Positions 1-7,774 of a DNA stretch of 9,590 nucleotides are shown piece by piece. The notes below the pieces were generated by a model. That model worked only from the letters and a program-made list of their open reading frames with translations, made no database searches and was not told the origin of the DNA. Position numbers and translations under genes: made by a program. Each line of letters starts with the position of its first letter. Positions within the stretch are counted from its first letter, which is position 1. Source of the stretch: Clostridiales bacterium (GTDB lineage: Bacteria > Bacillota > Clostridia > UBA1381); assembly GCA_003453455.1 (NCBI GenBank), contig DMLG01000029.1, positions 1 to 9,590 of the forward strand, written 5' to 3'.

Positions 1-846
1 GCCATACTTTCGGAGGAGGCGGATGAGGCAGGCTATTCCGGAAACAGCAATTCACAATCGCGGCAAATTGTGTCGCAGAACATGGTATTTTTGGGATTTA
101 ACACGCAAAATCCACGGCTTTTGCCTGAGGTCAGGCGTGCTATTGAGCTTCTTTTGGACAAGCAGAAGATTGTTGAAAAAAATGCATACGGATACGGAAA
201 AGTGTGCGATATTTCTATAAATCCTGATTCATGGGCATATGAGAGTGCAAATCTTACAGGATATTCCCAGGACTATGTAGCAAAATTGATTGAACACAGC
301 GGATATACCATGGAAAATGGTATATATAAAAATGACGAATATAGTATGGAGTTTGAGCTTCTTGTAAATGCTGATAATGAAGCAAGGCGCAGGGTGGCAG
401 ATACGATAGCAGAGACTCTTTCAGGGGCAGGTTTTGAGGTTAGAGTTAATCCCGTTGATTACAATTCATATTTAGACAGGATTGGTAGTGGCAACTATGA
501 TATGTTTTTGGGAGAGATAGAGACAGATTCTGTGATAAATCCGCTTGCAATGCTTGATTTAGGTACGAATTATTTTGGTTTTGATGTATCGGAGCTTAAA
601 GAATTATTGTCCGAACTTTATGGCGTCAACAATAAGGAAAAGTATAAAGATATTGTGAAAAGTATTGTACGGAAGTTTACGGAAAATCCGCCTTATGTGC
701 CTTTGTTCTTCTCAACAAGGGGCGTATTTTACGGCTCTAATGTTTCAGGAATAACAGAGCCAACCCTTACCGACCGATATAAAAATATTGAAAAATGGTA
801 TTTTTACAGTACCAAAACCGAAGATGGAGAGAATAGTGATGATTGA
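1..846 (+). CDS. Family 5 ABC transporter substrate-binding protein, C-terminal part (5' end outside window)
   Basis: Binds a peptide or similar solute outside the membrane and delivers it to an ABC permease. The frame is open from base 1, so the start, signal peptide and first lobe lie upstream; 281 residues are visible of a family usually 500-600 long. What identifies it is the DppA/OppA-like closing architecture: a stretch of helix-forming sequence near residues 34-50, a Gly-Ala-Gly-Phe-Glu-Val segment followed by a Tyr-Asp-Met-Phe-Leu-Gly strand (around residues 141-169), and the late Pro-Pro-Tyr-Val-Pro-Leu-Phe-Phe motif (around 231-238) leading to a Gly-Ser-Asn-Val-Ser-Gly turn. The ligand cannot be told from this part. 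No permease or ATPase gene follows; the next gene is a regulator that overlaps this stop by 8 bases, so any transport partners must be upstream or elsewhere. The internal ATG at base 70 is not a credible start because homologous-looking sequence continues upstream of it. Confidence 0.82.
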   Translation, partial: AILSEEADEAGYSGNSNSQSRQIVSQNMVFLGFNTQNPRLLPEVRRAIELLLDKQKIVEKNAYGYGKVCDISINPDSWAYESANLTGYSQDYVAKLIEHSGYTMENGIYKNDEYSMEFELLVNADNEARRRVADTIAETLSGAGFEVRVNPVDYNSYLDRIGSGNYDMFLGEIETDSVINPLAMLDLGTNYFGFDVSELKELLSELYGVNNKEKYKDIVKSIVRKFTENPPYVPLFFSTRGVFYGSNVSGITEPTLTDRYKNIEKWYFYSTKTEDGENSDD

Positions 847-1693
847 TACTATCAAGCTGATAAATGAAAAGAAAGACGGGTTCAGCAAAAGCCAGAAAAA
901 AATTGCAGAATACATTGAAAACAATCTTGAAAAGGCAGCATATATGACCGCATCCAAACTTTCGGAAAAAGCGGAGGTAAGCGAGGCAACGGTTGTCCGA
1001 TTTGCGGAAAAGCTCGGATTTGACGGCTATCCGAAATTTCAGAAAAACCTTTTAAGTTATGTAAAGGGCAAACTTACATCTTTGCAGCGGATTGAGCTTT
1101 CGTACGAAAAAATCGGAGACAGAAATATTTTAAATGCCGTTTTGAAATCGGATATTGCTCATATTGAAAAAACCCTTGAAAATATTGAGAAAGAGCAATT
1201 TGAAAACGCCGCACGCTCTATATCTTCTGCAAACCGTATTTATATAACGGGTGTAAGAAGTGCCGCAGCTTTGGCGGAATTTGCAGGCTTTTATTTTCAT
1301 TTGATATTTGATAATGTACGTCTTATAAAGTCAACAGGCGGAGATGATCTTTTTGAGCAGATTATGAACATAGAGAAGGATGATGTTTTTATTGGCATAA
1401 GTTTTCCCAGATATTCTAAAAATACGATTAAAGCGCTCGAATATGCAAAACGCAGAGGCGCTACCGTAATAGGAATAACCGACAGTAAAAACTCTCCCGT
1501 ATCAAGCGTATCCGATTTTTGCCTTATTGCAGAGTGTGATACAACCTTCTTTGCGGACTCGCTCACAGCGCCGATAAGTCTTATAAATGCGCTTATTGCG
1601 CAGGTGGGGCTTGAAAACAGAGAGCGTGTACATAAAAACTTTGAAAGACTTGAAAAAATTTGGGACGAGTATGAGGTGTACGATAAAAAATGA
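839..1693 (+). CDS. MurR/RpiR family transcriptional regulator (HTH + SIS domain)
   Basis: DNA-binding regulator that senses a phosphorylated sugar or related ligand in the cytoplasm. The protein is 284 residues, the usual family length. Residues 1-77 form the RpiR-type helix-turn-helix domain; the recognition region (about 36-68) reads TASKLSEKAEVSEATVVRFA and continues into the typical Leu-Gly-Phe-x-Gly-Tyr-x-x-Phe signature. Residues about 121-255 form a SIS sugar isomerase fold, with strand-Ser segments such as YITGVRSA (135-142) and a GISFPRYS loop (186-193) where sugar phosphates bind in relatives. I chose ATG 839 because GGAGAG at 826-831 sits 7 bases upstream; in-frame ATGs at 788 and 824 extend into the preceding gene and lack a site. 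It overlaps the transporter gene by 8 bases and the next gene by 4 (ATGA). Members of the family control MurNAc, ribose or other sugar uptake; the ligand here is unknown. The neighbouring binding protein is a plausible target, but no operator can be located. Confidence 0.9.
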   Translation: MIDTIKLINEKKDGFSKSQKKIAEYIENNLEKAAYMTASKLSEKAEVSEATVVRFAEKLGFDGYPKFQKNLLSYVKGKLTSLQRIELSYEKIGDRNILNAVLKSDIAHIEKTLENIEKEQFENAARSISSANRIYITGVRSAAALAEFAGFYFHLIFDNVRLIKSTGGDDLFEQIMNIEKDDVFIGISFPRYSKNTIKALEYAKRRGATVIGITDSKNSPVSSVSDFCLIAECDTTFFADSLTAPISLINALIAQVGLENRERVHKNFERLEKIWDEYEVYDKK

Positions 1694-2910
1694 CAGGTAG
1701 GACGGTCGCAGTAATCGGCGGTGGAGCGGCTGGGCTTTTAGCGTGCGGAAAATTAAGAGAAAGGGCACAAAATGTTGTTCTTATCGAAAAGAACGGTATA
1801 TACGGCAAAAAGCTCAGAATAACGGGAAAGGGCAGATGTAATATAACAAATGCCGCAAAAATAAGTGAATTTTTTGATAATATCCCGACAAACGGAAAAT
1901 TTTTATATAGCGCTTTAAACAATTTCACAAATGATGATATGATTTCTCTTCTTAATAGTTTGGGCGTAAGTGTCAAAACTGAACGCGGAGGAAGAGTTTT
2001 TCCTCAAAGTGATAGGGCGCACGATGTTGCAGATGCGCTTTTCAGGTATGCAAGAGGAGAAAATGTCAAGATGTTAAAAGCATCGGCAAAAGAAATTTTA
2101 TCAGAAAACGGAGCCGTTACAGGTGTTAAGACTGATAAAGGCATAATAAAAGCCGATAGCGTGATACTTGCAACAGGAGGCGCATCATATCCTCTTACAG
2201 GCTCATCAGGTGACGGATATAAAATGGCACAAATGCTTGGGCATACCATAATTCCGATAAAACCGTCGCTTGTACCTCTTGTAACAGACGAAAAATGGAC
2301 GGCTGAACTTATGGGGCTTACCCTTAAAAATGTGTCGATTAGCCTTTTTGATATGAATGAAAAGAAACTGTACAGCGATTTTGGAGAAATGCTTTTCACC
2401 CATTTCGGAATTTCAGGACCTATTGTTTTATCAGCGTCAGCACATATTAAAAATAATATTCCCTGCCGCGCATATATCGACTTAAAGCCTGCACTTGACA
2501 GCGCAACGCTTGATAAGCGGCTTATAAGAGATTTTGAGAAATTCTCAAAAAGGCACCTTATAAATTCTCTTGAGGAACTATTGCCAAAAGCCTTAATTCC
2601 TGTTATAATAAGGCTTGCTGGCGTTGATGCACATAAGGAAACATCGAAGGTCTCAAAGGTTGAAAGATTAGCACTTGGCAAAGTGATAAAAGCATTGCCG
2701 CTTAATATATGCGCAGCAAGACCGATAGAAGAAGCGATAATAACCTCGGGCGGAGTGAAGGTTTCGGAAATAAATCCGTCAACAATGGAATCAAAATTGG
2801 TAAAAGGTCTTTATTTTGCAGGTGAAATAATAGATGTTGATGCCTATACGGGCGGATTTAATTTGCAGATAGCATTTTCAACGGGCGCTTTGGCAGGCGA
2901 AAATGCATAG
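1690..2910 (+). CDS. BaiN/HI0933-family NAD(P)/FAD-dependent oxidoreductase
   Basis: Predicted cytoplasmic flavoprotein of the HI0933 (BaiN-like, often labelled aminoacetone oxidase family) group. The 406-residue length is normal. The N terminus carries a Rossmann dinucleotide motif, VAVIGGGAAG (6-15), with an acidic residue at the end of the second strand (Glu33). The family hallmark GKGRCNITN is at 46-54, GGRVFPQS at 100-107, an ATGGxSYPxTGSSGDGY segment at 161-177, and a GEMLFTHFGISGP segment at 232-244. The C-terminal FAD-closing motif runs from GLYFAGEIIDVD (373-384) into GGFNLQIAFSTG (388-399). Family members have been linked to bile acid 7-dehydroxylation (BaiN), but most are uncharacterised, so no substrate is assigned. 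The ATG overlaps the regulator's stop as ATGA, with GAGGTG at 1673-1678 as a rather distant (11-base) ribosome site, which suggests coupled translation. A 14-base gap separates it from cmk. Confidence 0.9.
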   Translation: MTGRTVAVIGGGAAGLLACGKLRERAQNVVLIEKNGIYGKKLRITGKGRCNITNAAKISEFFDNIPTNGKFLYSALNNFTNDDMISLLNSLGVSVKTERGGRVFPQSDRAHDVADALFRYARGENVKMLKASAKEILSENGAVTGVKTDKGIIKADSVILATGGASYPLTGSSGDGYKMAQMLGHTIIPIKPSLVPLVTDEKWTAELMGLTLKNVSISLFDMNEKKLYSDFGEMLFTHFGISGPIVLSASAHIKNNIPCRAYIDLKPALDSATLDKRLIRDFEKFSKRHLINSLEELLPKALIPVIIRLAGVDAHKETSKVSKVERLALGKVIKALPLNICAARPIEEAIITSGGVKVSEINPSTMESKLVKGLYFAGEIIDVDAYTGGFNLQIAFSTGALAGENA

Positions 2911-2924
2911 AAAGGAATAAGAAT

Positions 2925-3584
2925 ATGAAAATTGCGATTGATGGACCCGCAGGAGCGGGAAAAAGCTCTATTGCCAAGCTTGCGGCAAAGGAAATGGGAT
3001 TTATTTATATAGATACGGGTGCGATGTACCGTGCCTCTGCTCTTTATGCTATTGAAAACGGGATTAAAATTTGTGCGGAATCCTTTACAAAGGAGATCTT
3101 GGACAAAATCAATATTGATATACGGTATGATGAGGACGGACAGCGTATTTTCCTTTGCGGAGAGGATGTATCAAAGCGTATAAGAGAGGCGGATGTAAGT
3201 CTTGGTGCATCGGATATTGCCGTAATTCCTGCTGTAAGATTAAAACTTGTGGATTTGCAGCGTGAGCTTGCAAAGGGTAATAATGTGATAATGGACGGAA
3301 GAGATATCGGAACATATGTACTTCCCGATGCAGAGCTTAAAATTTACCTTACAGCGTCTGTTGAAGAACGCGCTATGCGAAGATTAAAGGAGCTTAAAGA
3401 AAAGGGGCAGACTGCGGATTTTGAGCAGGTTAAAAAAGATATTGAATACCGCGATAAAAACGATTCAGAGCGTGAATTTGCACCTCTAAAAAGGGCTGAT
3501 GATGCCGTTTTGGTGGATTCTACCGATATGACAATAGATGAGGTTAAAAACCGTATTTTGGAGCTTGCAAAGGAGAAAATGTGA
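2925..3584 (+). CDS. cmk: Cytidylate kinase
   Basis: Phosphorylates CMP and dCMP to the diphosphates with ATP, supplying nucleotide and CDP-lipid synthesis in the cytoplasm. The 219-residue protein matches the short bacterial form. The P-loop GPAGAGKSS is at 7-15, followed by the substrate-contacting IDTGAMYR (29-36). The GEDVSKRIREADVS segment (79-92) corresponds to the CMP-binding insert, and DGRDIGT (124-130) is the family's conserved Asp-Gly-Arg-Asp motif. The lid region has RDKNDSER (176-183) and a PLK at 187-189, as expected in Cmk. An AAAGGA at 2911-2916 gives a ribosome site 8 bases before the ATG. The stop overlaps plsC by a single base. The position just upstream of plsC and the S1-encoding gene is a common bacterial arrangement; cmk and rpsA are also adjacent in Escherichia coli. 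Confidence 0.96.
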   Translation: MKIAIDGPAGAGKSSIAKLAAKEMGFIYIDTGAMYRASALYAIENGIKICAESFTKEILDKINIDIRYDEDGQRIFLCGEDVSKRIREADVSLGASDIAVIPAVRLKLVDLQRELAKGNNVIMDGRDIGTYVLPDAELKIYLTASVEERAMRRLKELKEKGQTADFEQVKKDIEYRDKNDSEREFAPLKRADDAVLVDSTDMTIDEVKNRILELAKEKM

Positions 3585-4165
3585 TGTTTTACAGATGTGT
3601 GCTTGCTTTTGCAAGATTTCTGCTTTTATTTATGTTCAGAATAAAAACGGTGGGATTAGAAAATGTTCCCAAAAGCGGTGGCGTGATTTATGCAGCAAAT
3701 CATAAGTCATGCTATGACCCGATAGTTATTGCCGCTACATCAAAAAGGCAACTTACCTTTATGGGCAAAAAGGAGCTATTTAAATTTAAACCGTTTGGAT
3801 ACATATTAAGGTCCTTGGGTGCGTTCCCTGTAAATCGAGGAAAAGGCGATGTTGGAGCGGTTAAAACAGGACTTACGATATTGAAGCAGGAAAAGGTTAT
3901 GATGATTTTCCCTGAGGGGAAACGGATTGATAGAGGCGAGGTGGTTCCTGCAAAGCCCGGTGTTGCAATGTTTGCAATACATGCAAAAGTTCCGGTTGTG
4001 CCCATTAAGGTGGAGGGCGAATACCGATTTATGCACAAATTAAAAATAATTTACGGAAAACCTATGTATTTTGATGAATATTACGGTCAGAAGCTGAGCT
4101 CGGAGAAGCTTCAGGTTTTAAGCCAGAATATTTTGGACACCATTTACGGTTTGGGTGATAAATAA
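3584..4165 (+). CDS. plsC: 1-acyl-sn-glycerol-3-phosphate acyltransferase (PlsC family)
   Basis: Transfers an acyl chain to lysophosphatidic acid to make phosphatidic acid at the inner face of the membrane. The 193-residue protein starts with a hydrophobic stretch (about 5-19) that may anchor it. Acyltransferase motif I, NHKSCYD (39-45), holds the catalytic His40 and Asp45. GKKELF (61-66) corresponds to motif II. Motif III reads FPEGKR (109-114), with Lys where many relatives have Thr. A Val-Pro-Ile motif IV is at 139-141. I start at ATG 3584, which shares one base with the cmk stop (TGATG) and lies 7 bases after AGGAGA (3571-3576); GTG 3581 directly before it is possible but closer to the site than usual. 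The stop shares one base with the next ATG. Acyl donor (acyl-ACP or acyl phosphate) cannot be judged from the sequence. Confidence 0.92.
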   Translation: MFYRCVLAFARFLLLFMFRIKTVGLENVPKSGGVIYAANHKSCYDPIVIAATSKRQLTFMGKKELFKFKPFGYILRSLGAFPVNRGKGDVGAVKTGLTILKQEKVMMIFPEGKRIDRGEVVPAKPGVAMFAIHAKVPVVPIKVEGEYRFMHKLKIIYGKPMYFDEYYGQKLSSEKLQVLSQNILDTIYGLGDK

Positions 4166-6306
4166 TGAGTATTGAGATTGCGAAGACAGCCGGATTTTGC
4201 TATGGAGTAAAGCGAGCCGTTTCCAAAACCTATGAGCTTGTAGAGGAAAAAGATGGGAAAATAGCAACTTTGGGACATCTTATTCATAACCGCGGAGTTG
4301 TTGAAGACCTCAGAAAACACGGTGTTTTTTCCTATGAAGATCCCGATGAAATACCCAAAGATGCCTCGGTCATTATAAGAACTCACGGGGTAAAAAAAAG
4401 CATTATAGATGAGCTTGCAGGAAGAGAAATAATCGACCTGACTTGCCCCTTTGTGGCAAAAATCCATAAAATTGTTGAGGAGCATTTTGAAAAAGGGTAT
4501 AAAATAGTTATAATAGGTGACAAAAATCACCCGGAAGTAATCGGCATAAACGGATGGTGCGCAGATAGCGCTATAATCACATATGATGAAAAATTTGAAA
4601 TGCCAAAGGATTTTGCCGATAAACCTATATGTATTGTTGCACAAACTACAATAAATAGAAATGTTTTTGTGCAAATAGTACAAAATATAGAAAAAGCTTG
4701 CAAAAAGGTGGTAATTTTTGATACAATATGTAGTGCTACCAAGGATAGGCAAAGTGAGGCGTACGAGCTTTCATCGCGCAGTGATATAATGCTTGTAATA
4801 GGAAGCAGAGAAAGTTCTAATACAGGGAAGTTATATAAGATAGCAAGTGAAAATTGCCCTGAAACTTACCTTATTGAAAATTTTGAGGATATTCCTCAGA
4901 ATTTGAATATAAAAAATAAAAAGATAGGCATAACGGCGGGGGCGTCAACTCCGGCACGGACTATCGAGGAGGTTTTTACGAAAATGGAAGAAAAAATCAG
5001 AAATGAGGAATCTTTCGCCGAACTTTTTGAAAAGTACGGAACAAAAACTTTGAATAACGGAGATATTGTTGACGCAACAGTTGTTGAGATACGCAACAAT
5101 GAGGTCATTGTTGACCTCGGCGGATTTAAGTACAATGGTCAGCTTGCAGTCGATCAGCTGTCAGACGATCCGTATTTGAAGGCATCGGATATCGTCAAGG
5201 TGGGCGATACAATCCAGGTTTACGTAGTAGGCGTAAATGACGCTGAGGGCAAGGTTGTCCTTTCAAGGAAAAAAGTTGTAGCTATGGAAAGCTGGAATAA
5301 ATTGAAAGAGGTTTTTGAGAATAAGGAAATTCTTGAAGGCAAGATTATAAAAGCTGTAAGGGGCGGAGTAATTGTCTTGTCTAACGATATGCAGGTGTTC
5401 ATACCTGCAAGACAGGCATCACTAAGATATGTTCAAAATCTTGACACTCTCTTGGGAAATGTTGTTAAATTCCGCATTACAGAGATGGACGAAAGAAGAA
5501 AAAGAGCAATCGGCTCTGTTAGAGTTCTTTTGGAAGAGGAGAAAAAGGCAGCAGAAGATAAGTTCTGGGAGGAAGCTGAAATTGGCAAAGAGTATTCGGG
5601 CGTTGTGAAATCAATAACATCTTTTGGCGCATTTGTTGATTTGGGCGGCGTTGACGGACTTGTTCATATTTCGGAACTTTCATGGAATAAAATTAAGCAC
5701 CCATCAGAGGTTGTATCAGAAGGCGATGTTTTGAGAGTTTATATCAAGGATATAAATGAGGAAACAAAGAAGATTTCGCTTGGATATAAGAAGGCAGAGG
5801 ACAATCCTTGGGTTATAGCAAGAGCAAAAATTAATCTTGGTGATGTTGTAAAGTGTAAAATTGTGCGCATGATGCCGTTTGGTGCATTTGCGGAAATTAT
5901 GCCGAATATTGACGGTCTTATCCACATTTCACAGATTGCAGACAGAAAAATCGGTAAACCGGAAGATGTCTTGACAATAGGCGAAGAGGTTGAAGCAAAG
6001 GTTGTTGCGCTTGACTGGGATGCAAACAAGATAAGCCTTTCAATAAGAGCGCTGATTGCACCTCCTGTTACAGAAGAACCGGAGAAAGTTATAGAGGAGC
6101 CTGTACCTCAGGATGAAGTTGTTCCTGTTGACATTGAAAAGTTTATAGAGGACGAAAAAGAGGATACAAAGGTTGAGGAGGAACCTGCTGAAAAGGTAGA
6201 AGAGGCAGCTGGCGAGGAAGCTCCGAAAAAGCCCGGAAGACCCAGAAAAAAAGCTGAGCCTGTCGAAGAAGAATCAGAGGCAGAAGAGGAAAAGACAGAA
6301 GAATAA
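4165..6306 (+). CDS. ispH-rpsA: Bifunctional 4-hydroxy-3-methylbut-2-enyl diphosphate reductase / ribosomal protein S1
   Basis: One uninterrupted frame of 713 residues. Residues 1-280 are IspH, the last MEP-pathway enzyme, which reduces HMBPP to IPP and DMAPP with a 4Fe-4S cluster. The three cluster cysteines are Cys12 (in GFCYGVKRAV), Cys94 (DLTCPFV) and Cys189 (DTICSATKDRQ). Substrate residues His41, His74, His122 and Glu124, the SSNT segment (217-220) and the TAGASTP loop (257-263) are present. Residues about 297-628 carry four S1 RNA-binding domains: 297-369, 388-455 (diverged), 473-543 with the classic SFGAFVDLGG-DGLVHISELSW signature, and 557-628. E. coli S1 has six; four is usual in Firmicutes. 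The tail (631-713) is acidic and Pro/Glu-rich, with an AT-hook-like PGRPRKK at 690-696. GGTGAT at 4154-4159 lies before the ATG, which shares a base with the plsC stop. The fusion is known in Clostridia. IspH should be active; the S1 part probably binds mRNA. Confidence 0.95.
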   Translation: MSIEIAKTAGFCYGVKRAVSKTYELVEEKDGKIATLGHLIHNRGVVEDLRKHGVFSYEDPDEIPKDASVIIRTHGVKKSIIDELAGREIIDLTCPFVAKIHKIVEEHFEKGYKIVIIGDKNHPEVIGINGWCADSAIITYDEKFEMPKDFADKPICIVAQTTINRNVFVQIVQNIEKACKKVVIFDTICSATKDRQSEAYELSSRSDIMLVIGSRESSNTGKLYKIASENCPETYLIENFEDIPQNLNIKNKKIGITAGASTPARTIEEVFTKMEEKIRNEESFAELFEKYGTKTLNNGDIVDATVVEIRNNEVIVDLGGFKYNGQLAVDQLSDDPYLKASDIVKVGDTIQVYVVGVNDAEGKVVLSRKKVVAMESWNKLKEVFENKEILEGKIIKAVRGGVIVLSNDMQVFIPARQASLRYVQNLDTLLGNVVKFRITEMDERRKRAIGSVRVLLEEEKKAAEDKFWEEAEIGKEYSGVVKSITSFGAFVDLGGVDGLVHISELSWNKIKHPSEVVSEGDVLRVYIKDINEETKKISLGYKKAEDNPWVIARAKINLGDVVKCKIVRMMPFGAFAEIMPNIDGLIHISQIADRKIGKPEDVLTIGEEVEAKVVALDWDANKISLSIRALIAPPVTEEPEKVIEEPVPQDEVVPVDIEKFIEDEKEDTKVEEEPAEKVEEAAGEEAPKKPGRPRKKAEPVEEESEAEEEKTEE

Positions 6307-6309
6307 TAT

Positions 6310-6340
6310 AAAAAGGGACTTGTTTTCAGGTCCTTTTTTT
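6310..6340 (+). terminator. Intrinsic terminator after ispH-rpsA
   Basis: GGACTTG (6316-6322) pairs with CAGGTCC (6327-6333) across a TTTT loop, with one T-G wobble. A further G-T and A-T pairs extend the stem at its base, and a run of seven Ts follows (6334-6340). It begins 3 bases after the stop and closes the six-gene transcription unit before the murD promoter. Confidence 0.88.
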
Positions 6341-6349
6341 GCATTTTTA

Positions 6350-6378
6350 TTGTTAATTTTGTAAAAATGTGGTATAAT
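6350..6378 (+). promoter_or_regulatory. Extended -10 promoter of murD (sigma-A type)
   Basis: A -35 box TTGTTA (6350-6355) is 17 bases from a perfect TATAAT (6373-6378), which is preceded by TGG, giving the TGnTATAAT extended form. It lies between the terminator at 6310-6340 and murD, so murD has an independent start of transcription roughly 25 bases before its ribosome site. Confidence 0.8.
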
Positions 6379-6410
6379 ACTTATAATTTGGCTCGGGAGG
6401 CTATGTTTTT

Positions 6411-7766
6411 ATGAATATAGAAGAATTTAAAAAAAGCGTAAAAGGTAAAAAAATAGCGGTTATCGGTATTGGAATATCGAATAGACCACTTATTAAATAT
6501 TTAAAGGAAGCGGGCGCGGTTGTTACAGCATACGATAAGCGCACAAAAGAGGAGCTTGGCGAGGTTTTTAAAGAAATGTCTGAGCTTGGCGTAGAAATGG
6601 TTTTGGGGGACAATTATCTTGACAAATTGGAAGGCGAAATAATCTTTAAAACACCGGGGCTGCGGTTTGATAATCCAGCGCTTTTAAAAGCCCGGGCGCA
6701 GGGCAGTATCGTTACGAGCGAGATGGAGGTCTTTTTTGATGTATGCCCTGCAAAAATAATAGCGGTAACGGGTAGTGACGGCAAAACGACAACTACAACG
6801 CTTATTTATAAAATTTTAGAAAAAAGCGGATATAAGGTATGGCTTGGCGGAAATATAGGAAAACCACTCCTTTGCGATGCGGAAAATATGACATCCTCCG
6901 ATATAGCCATATTGGAGCTTTCAAGCTTCCAGCTGCATACTATGCGAAAATCTCCGCATATTGCGGTAATTACTAATATTACCCCAAATCATTTGGATAT
7001 GCATAAGGATTATAAGGAGTATATAGATGCAAAAAAGAATATAATGCTCTATCAAACAAAGGAGGATAGACTTATAGTTAATGCGTCAAATGAGGAAACC
7101 CAAAAAATCGGAAAGGAAGCAAAGGGTGCACTTTTAGATTTTTCCTCAAAAAAAGACGCTTATGTAACTTTATCAGAAGGAGTAATATTAAGGGGCGGAA
7201 AACCTGTTTTGAAAATCTCCGACATAAAAATTCCCGGTATGCATAATGTGGAAAACTATATGGCAGCTATTGCCGCTGTTGAGGGCTTGGCAAAAGACGA
7301 GGCAATTTTAGAAGTTGCAAAAACCTTTGGCGGAGTTGAACATAGAATTGAGCTTGTACGGGTTTTGGATGGAGTGAGCTATTATAACAGCTCTATTGAT
7401 TCGAGTCCTAACAGAACAATCAATACTTTAAAAGTATTCAAAAATAAGGTTATTTTAATAGCAGGCGGGAAAGATAAAGGAATCCCGTATGATGATTTGG
7501 GCAAGCCGCTTGCGGAAAAGGTTAAAATTTTAATACTTATCGGAAAGACGGCAGATAAAATAGAGGCGGCGCTTAAAAATCACGAGAATAATGTAAAAAT
7601 AATCAGGTGTAAAACTTATGAAGAGGTTGTAAATACAGCGCATAGCCTTGCAAAAGACGGAGATACTGTGATACTTTCGCCGGCCTCTACAAGTTTTGAT
7701 ATGTTCAAAAATGCTTACCAAAGAGGAGACCTATTTAAAGAAAGAGTAAATGAGTTAATAAAATAG
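6411..7766 (+). CDS. murD: UDP-N-acetylmuramoylalanine--D-glutamate ligase
   Basis: Cytoplasmic ATP-dependent ligase that adds D-glutamate to UDP-MurNAc-L-Ala in peptidoglycan precursor synthesis. The 451-residue protein shows all three Mur ligase domains. The N-terminal Rossmann-like domain starts with KIAVIGIGISNRP (14-26). The central ATPase domain has the P-loop TGSDGKTTT (120-128), ELSSFQL (169-175) and the TNITPNHLDMH motif (188-198). The C-terminal domain shows GMHNVENYMAA (276-286), GGVEHRIE (307-314), the YNSSIDSSPNRT segment (325-336), AGGKDKG (351-357) and LSPASTSFDMFKNAYQRGD (422-440), which are typical of the clostridial form. GGGAGG at 6395-6400 is 10 bases before the ATG. Translation would read through to within 8 bases of the next gene, whose ribosome site overlaps the murD stop. 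Unlike many bacteria, no other mur or division genes surround it here. Confidence 0.95.
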   Translation: MNIEEFKKSVKGKKIAVIGIGISNRPLIKYLKEAGAVVTAYDKRTKEELGEVFKEMSELGVEMVLGDNYLDKLEGEIIFKTPGLRFDNPALLKARAQGSIVTSEMEVFFDVCPAKIIAVTGSDGKTTTTTLIYKILEKSGYKVWLGGNIGKPLLCDAENMTSSDIAILELSSFQLHTMRKSPHIAVITNITPNHLDMHKDYKEYIDAKKNIMLYQTKEDRLIVNASNEETQKIGKEAKGALLDFSSKKDAYVTLSEGVILRGGKPVLKISDIKIPGMHNVENYMAAIAAVEGLAKDEAILEVAKTFGGVEHRIELVRVLDGVSYYNSSIDSSPNRTINTLKVFKNKVILIAGGKDKGIPYDDLGKPLAEKVKILILIGKTADKIEAALKNHENNVKIIRCKTYEEVVNTAHSLAKDGDTVILSPASTSFDMFKNAYQRGDLFKERVNELIK

Positions 7767-7774
7767 GAGAGAAT

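Noticed and set aside
303..325. A 9-base-pair inverted repeat with a GGAAA loop inside the binding protein gene
   Set aside because: No T run follows, it lies mid-gene, and repeated ATG/TAT codon content can produce it by chance.
2004..2681. A 225-codon open frame on the minus strand opposite the flavoprotein gene
   Set aside because: It is the mirror of a clearly recognised gene, has a Ser/Leu-rich composition typical of antisense frames, and shows no family motif.
4144..4752. A 202-codon minus-strand open frame opposite the IspH half
   Set aside because: The + strand encodes intact IspH with all cluster cysteines; the antisense product is Tyr/Phe/Ile-rich with no motif.
6403..6414. A three-codon frame (ATG TTT TTA TGA) overlapping the murD start
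   Set aside because: The ribosome site ends 2 bases before this ATG, too close to use it; the site fits the murD ATG at 6411 instead.
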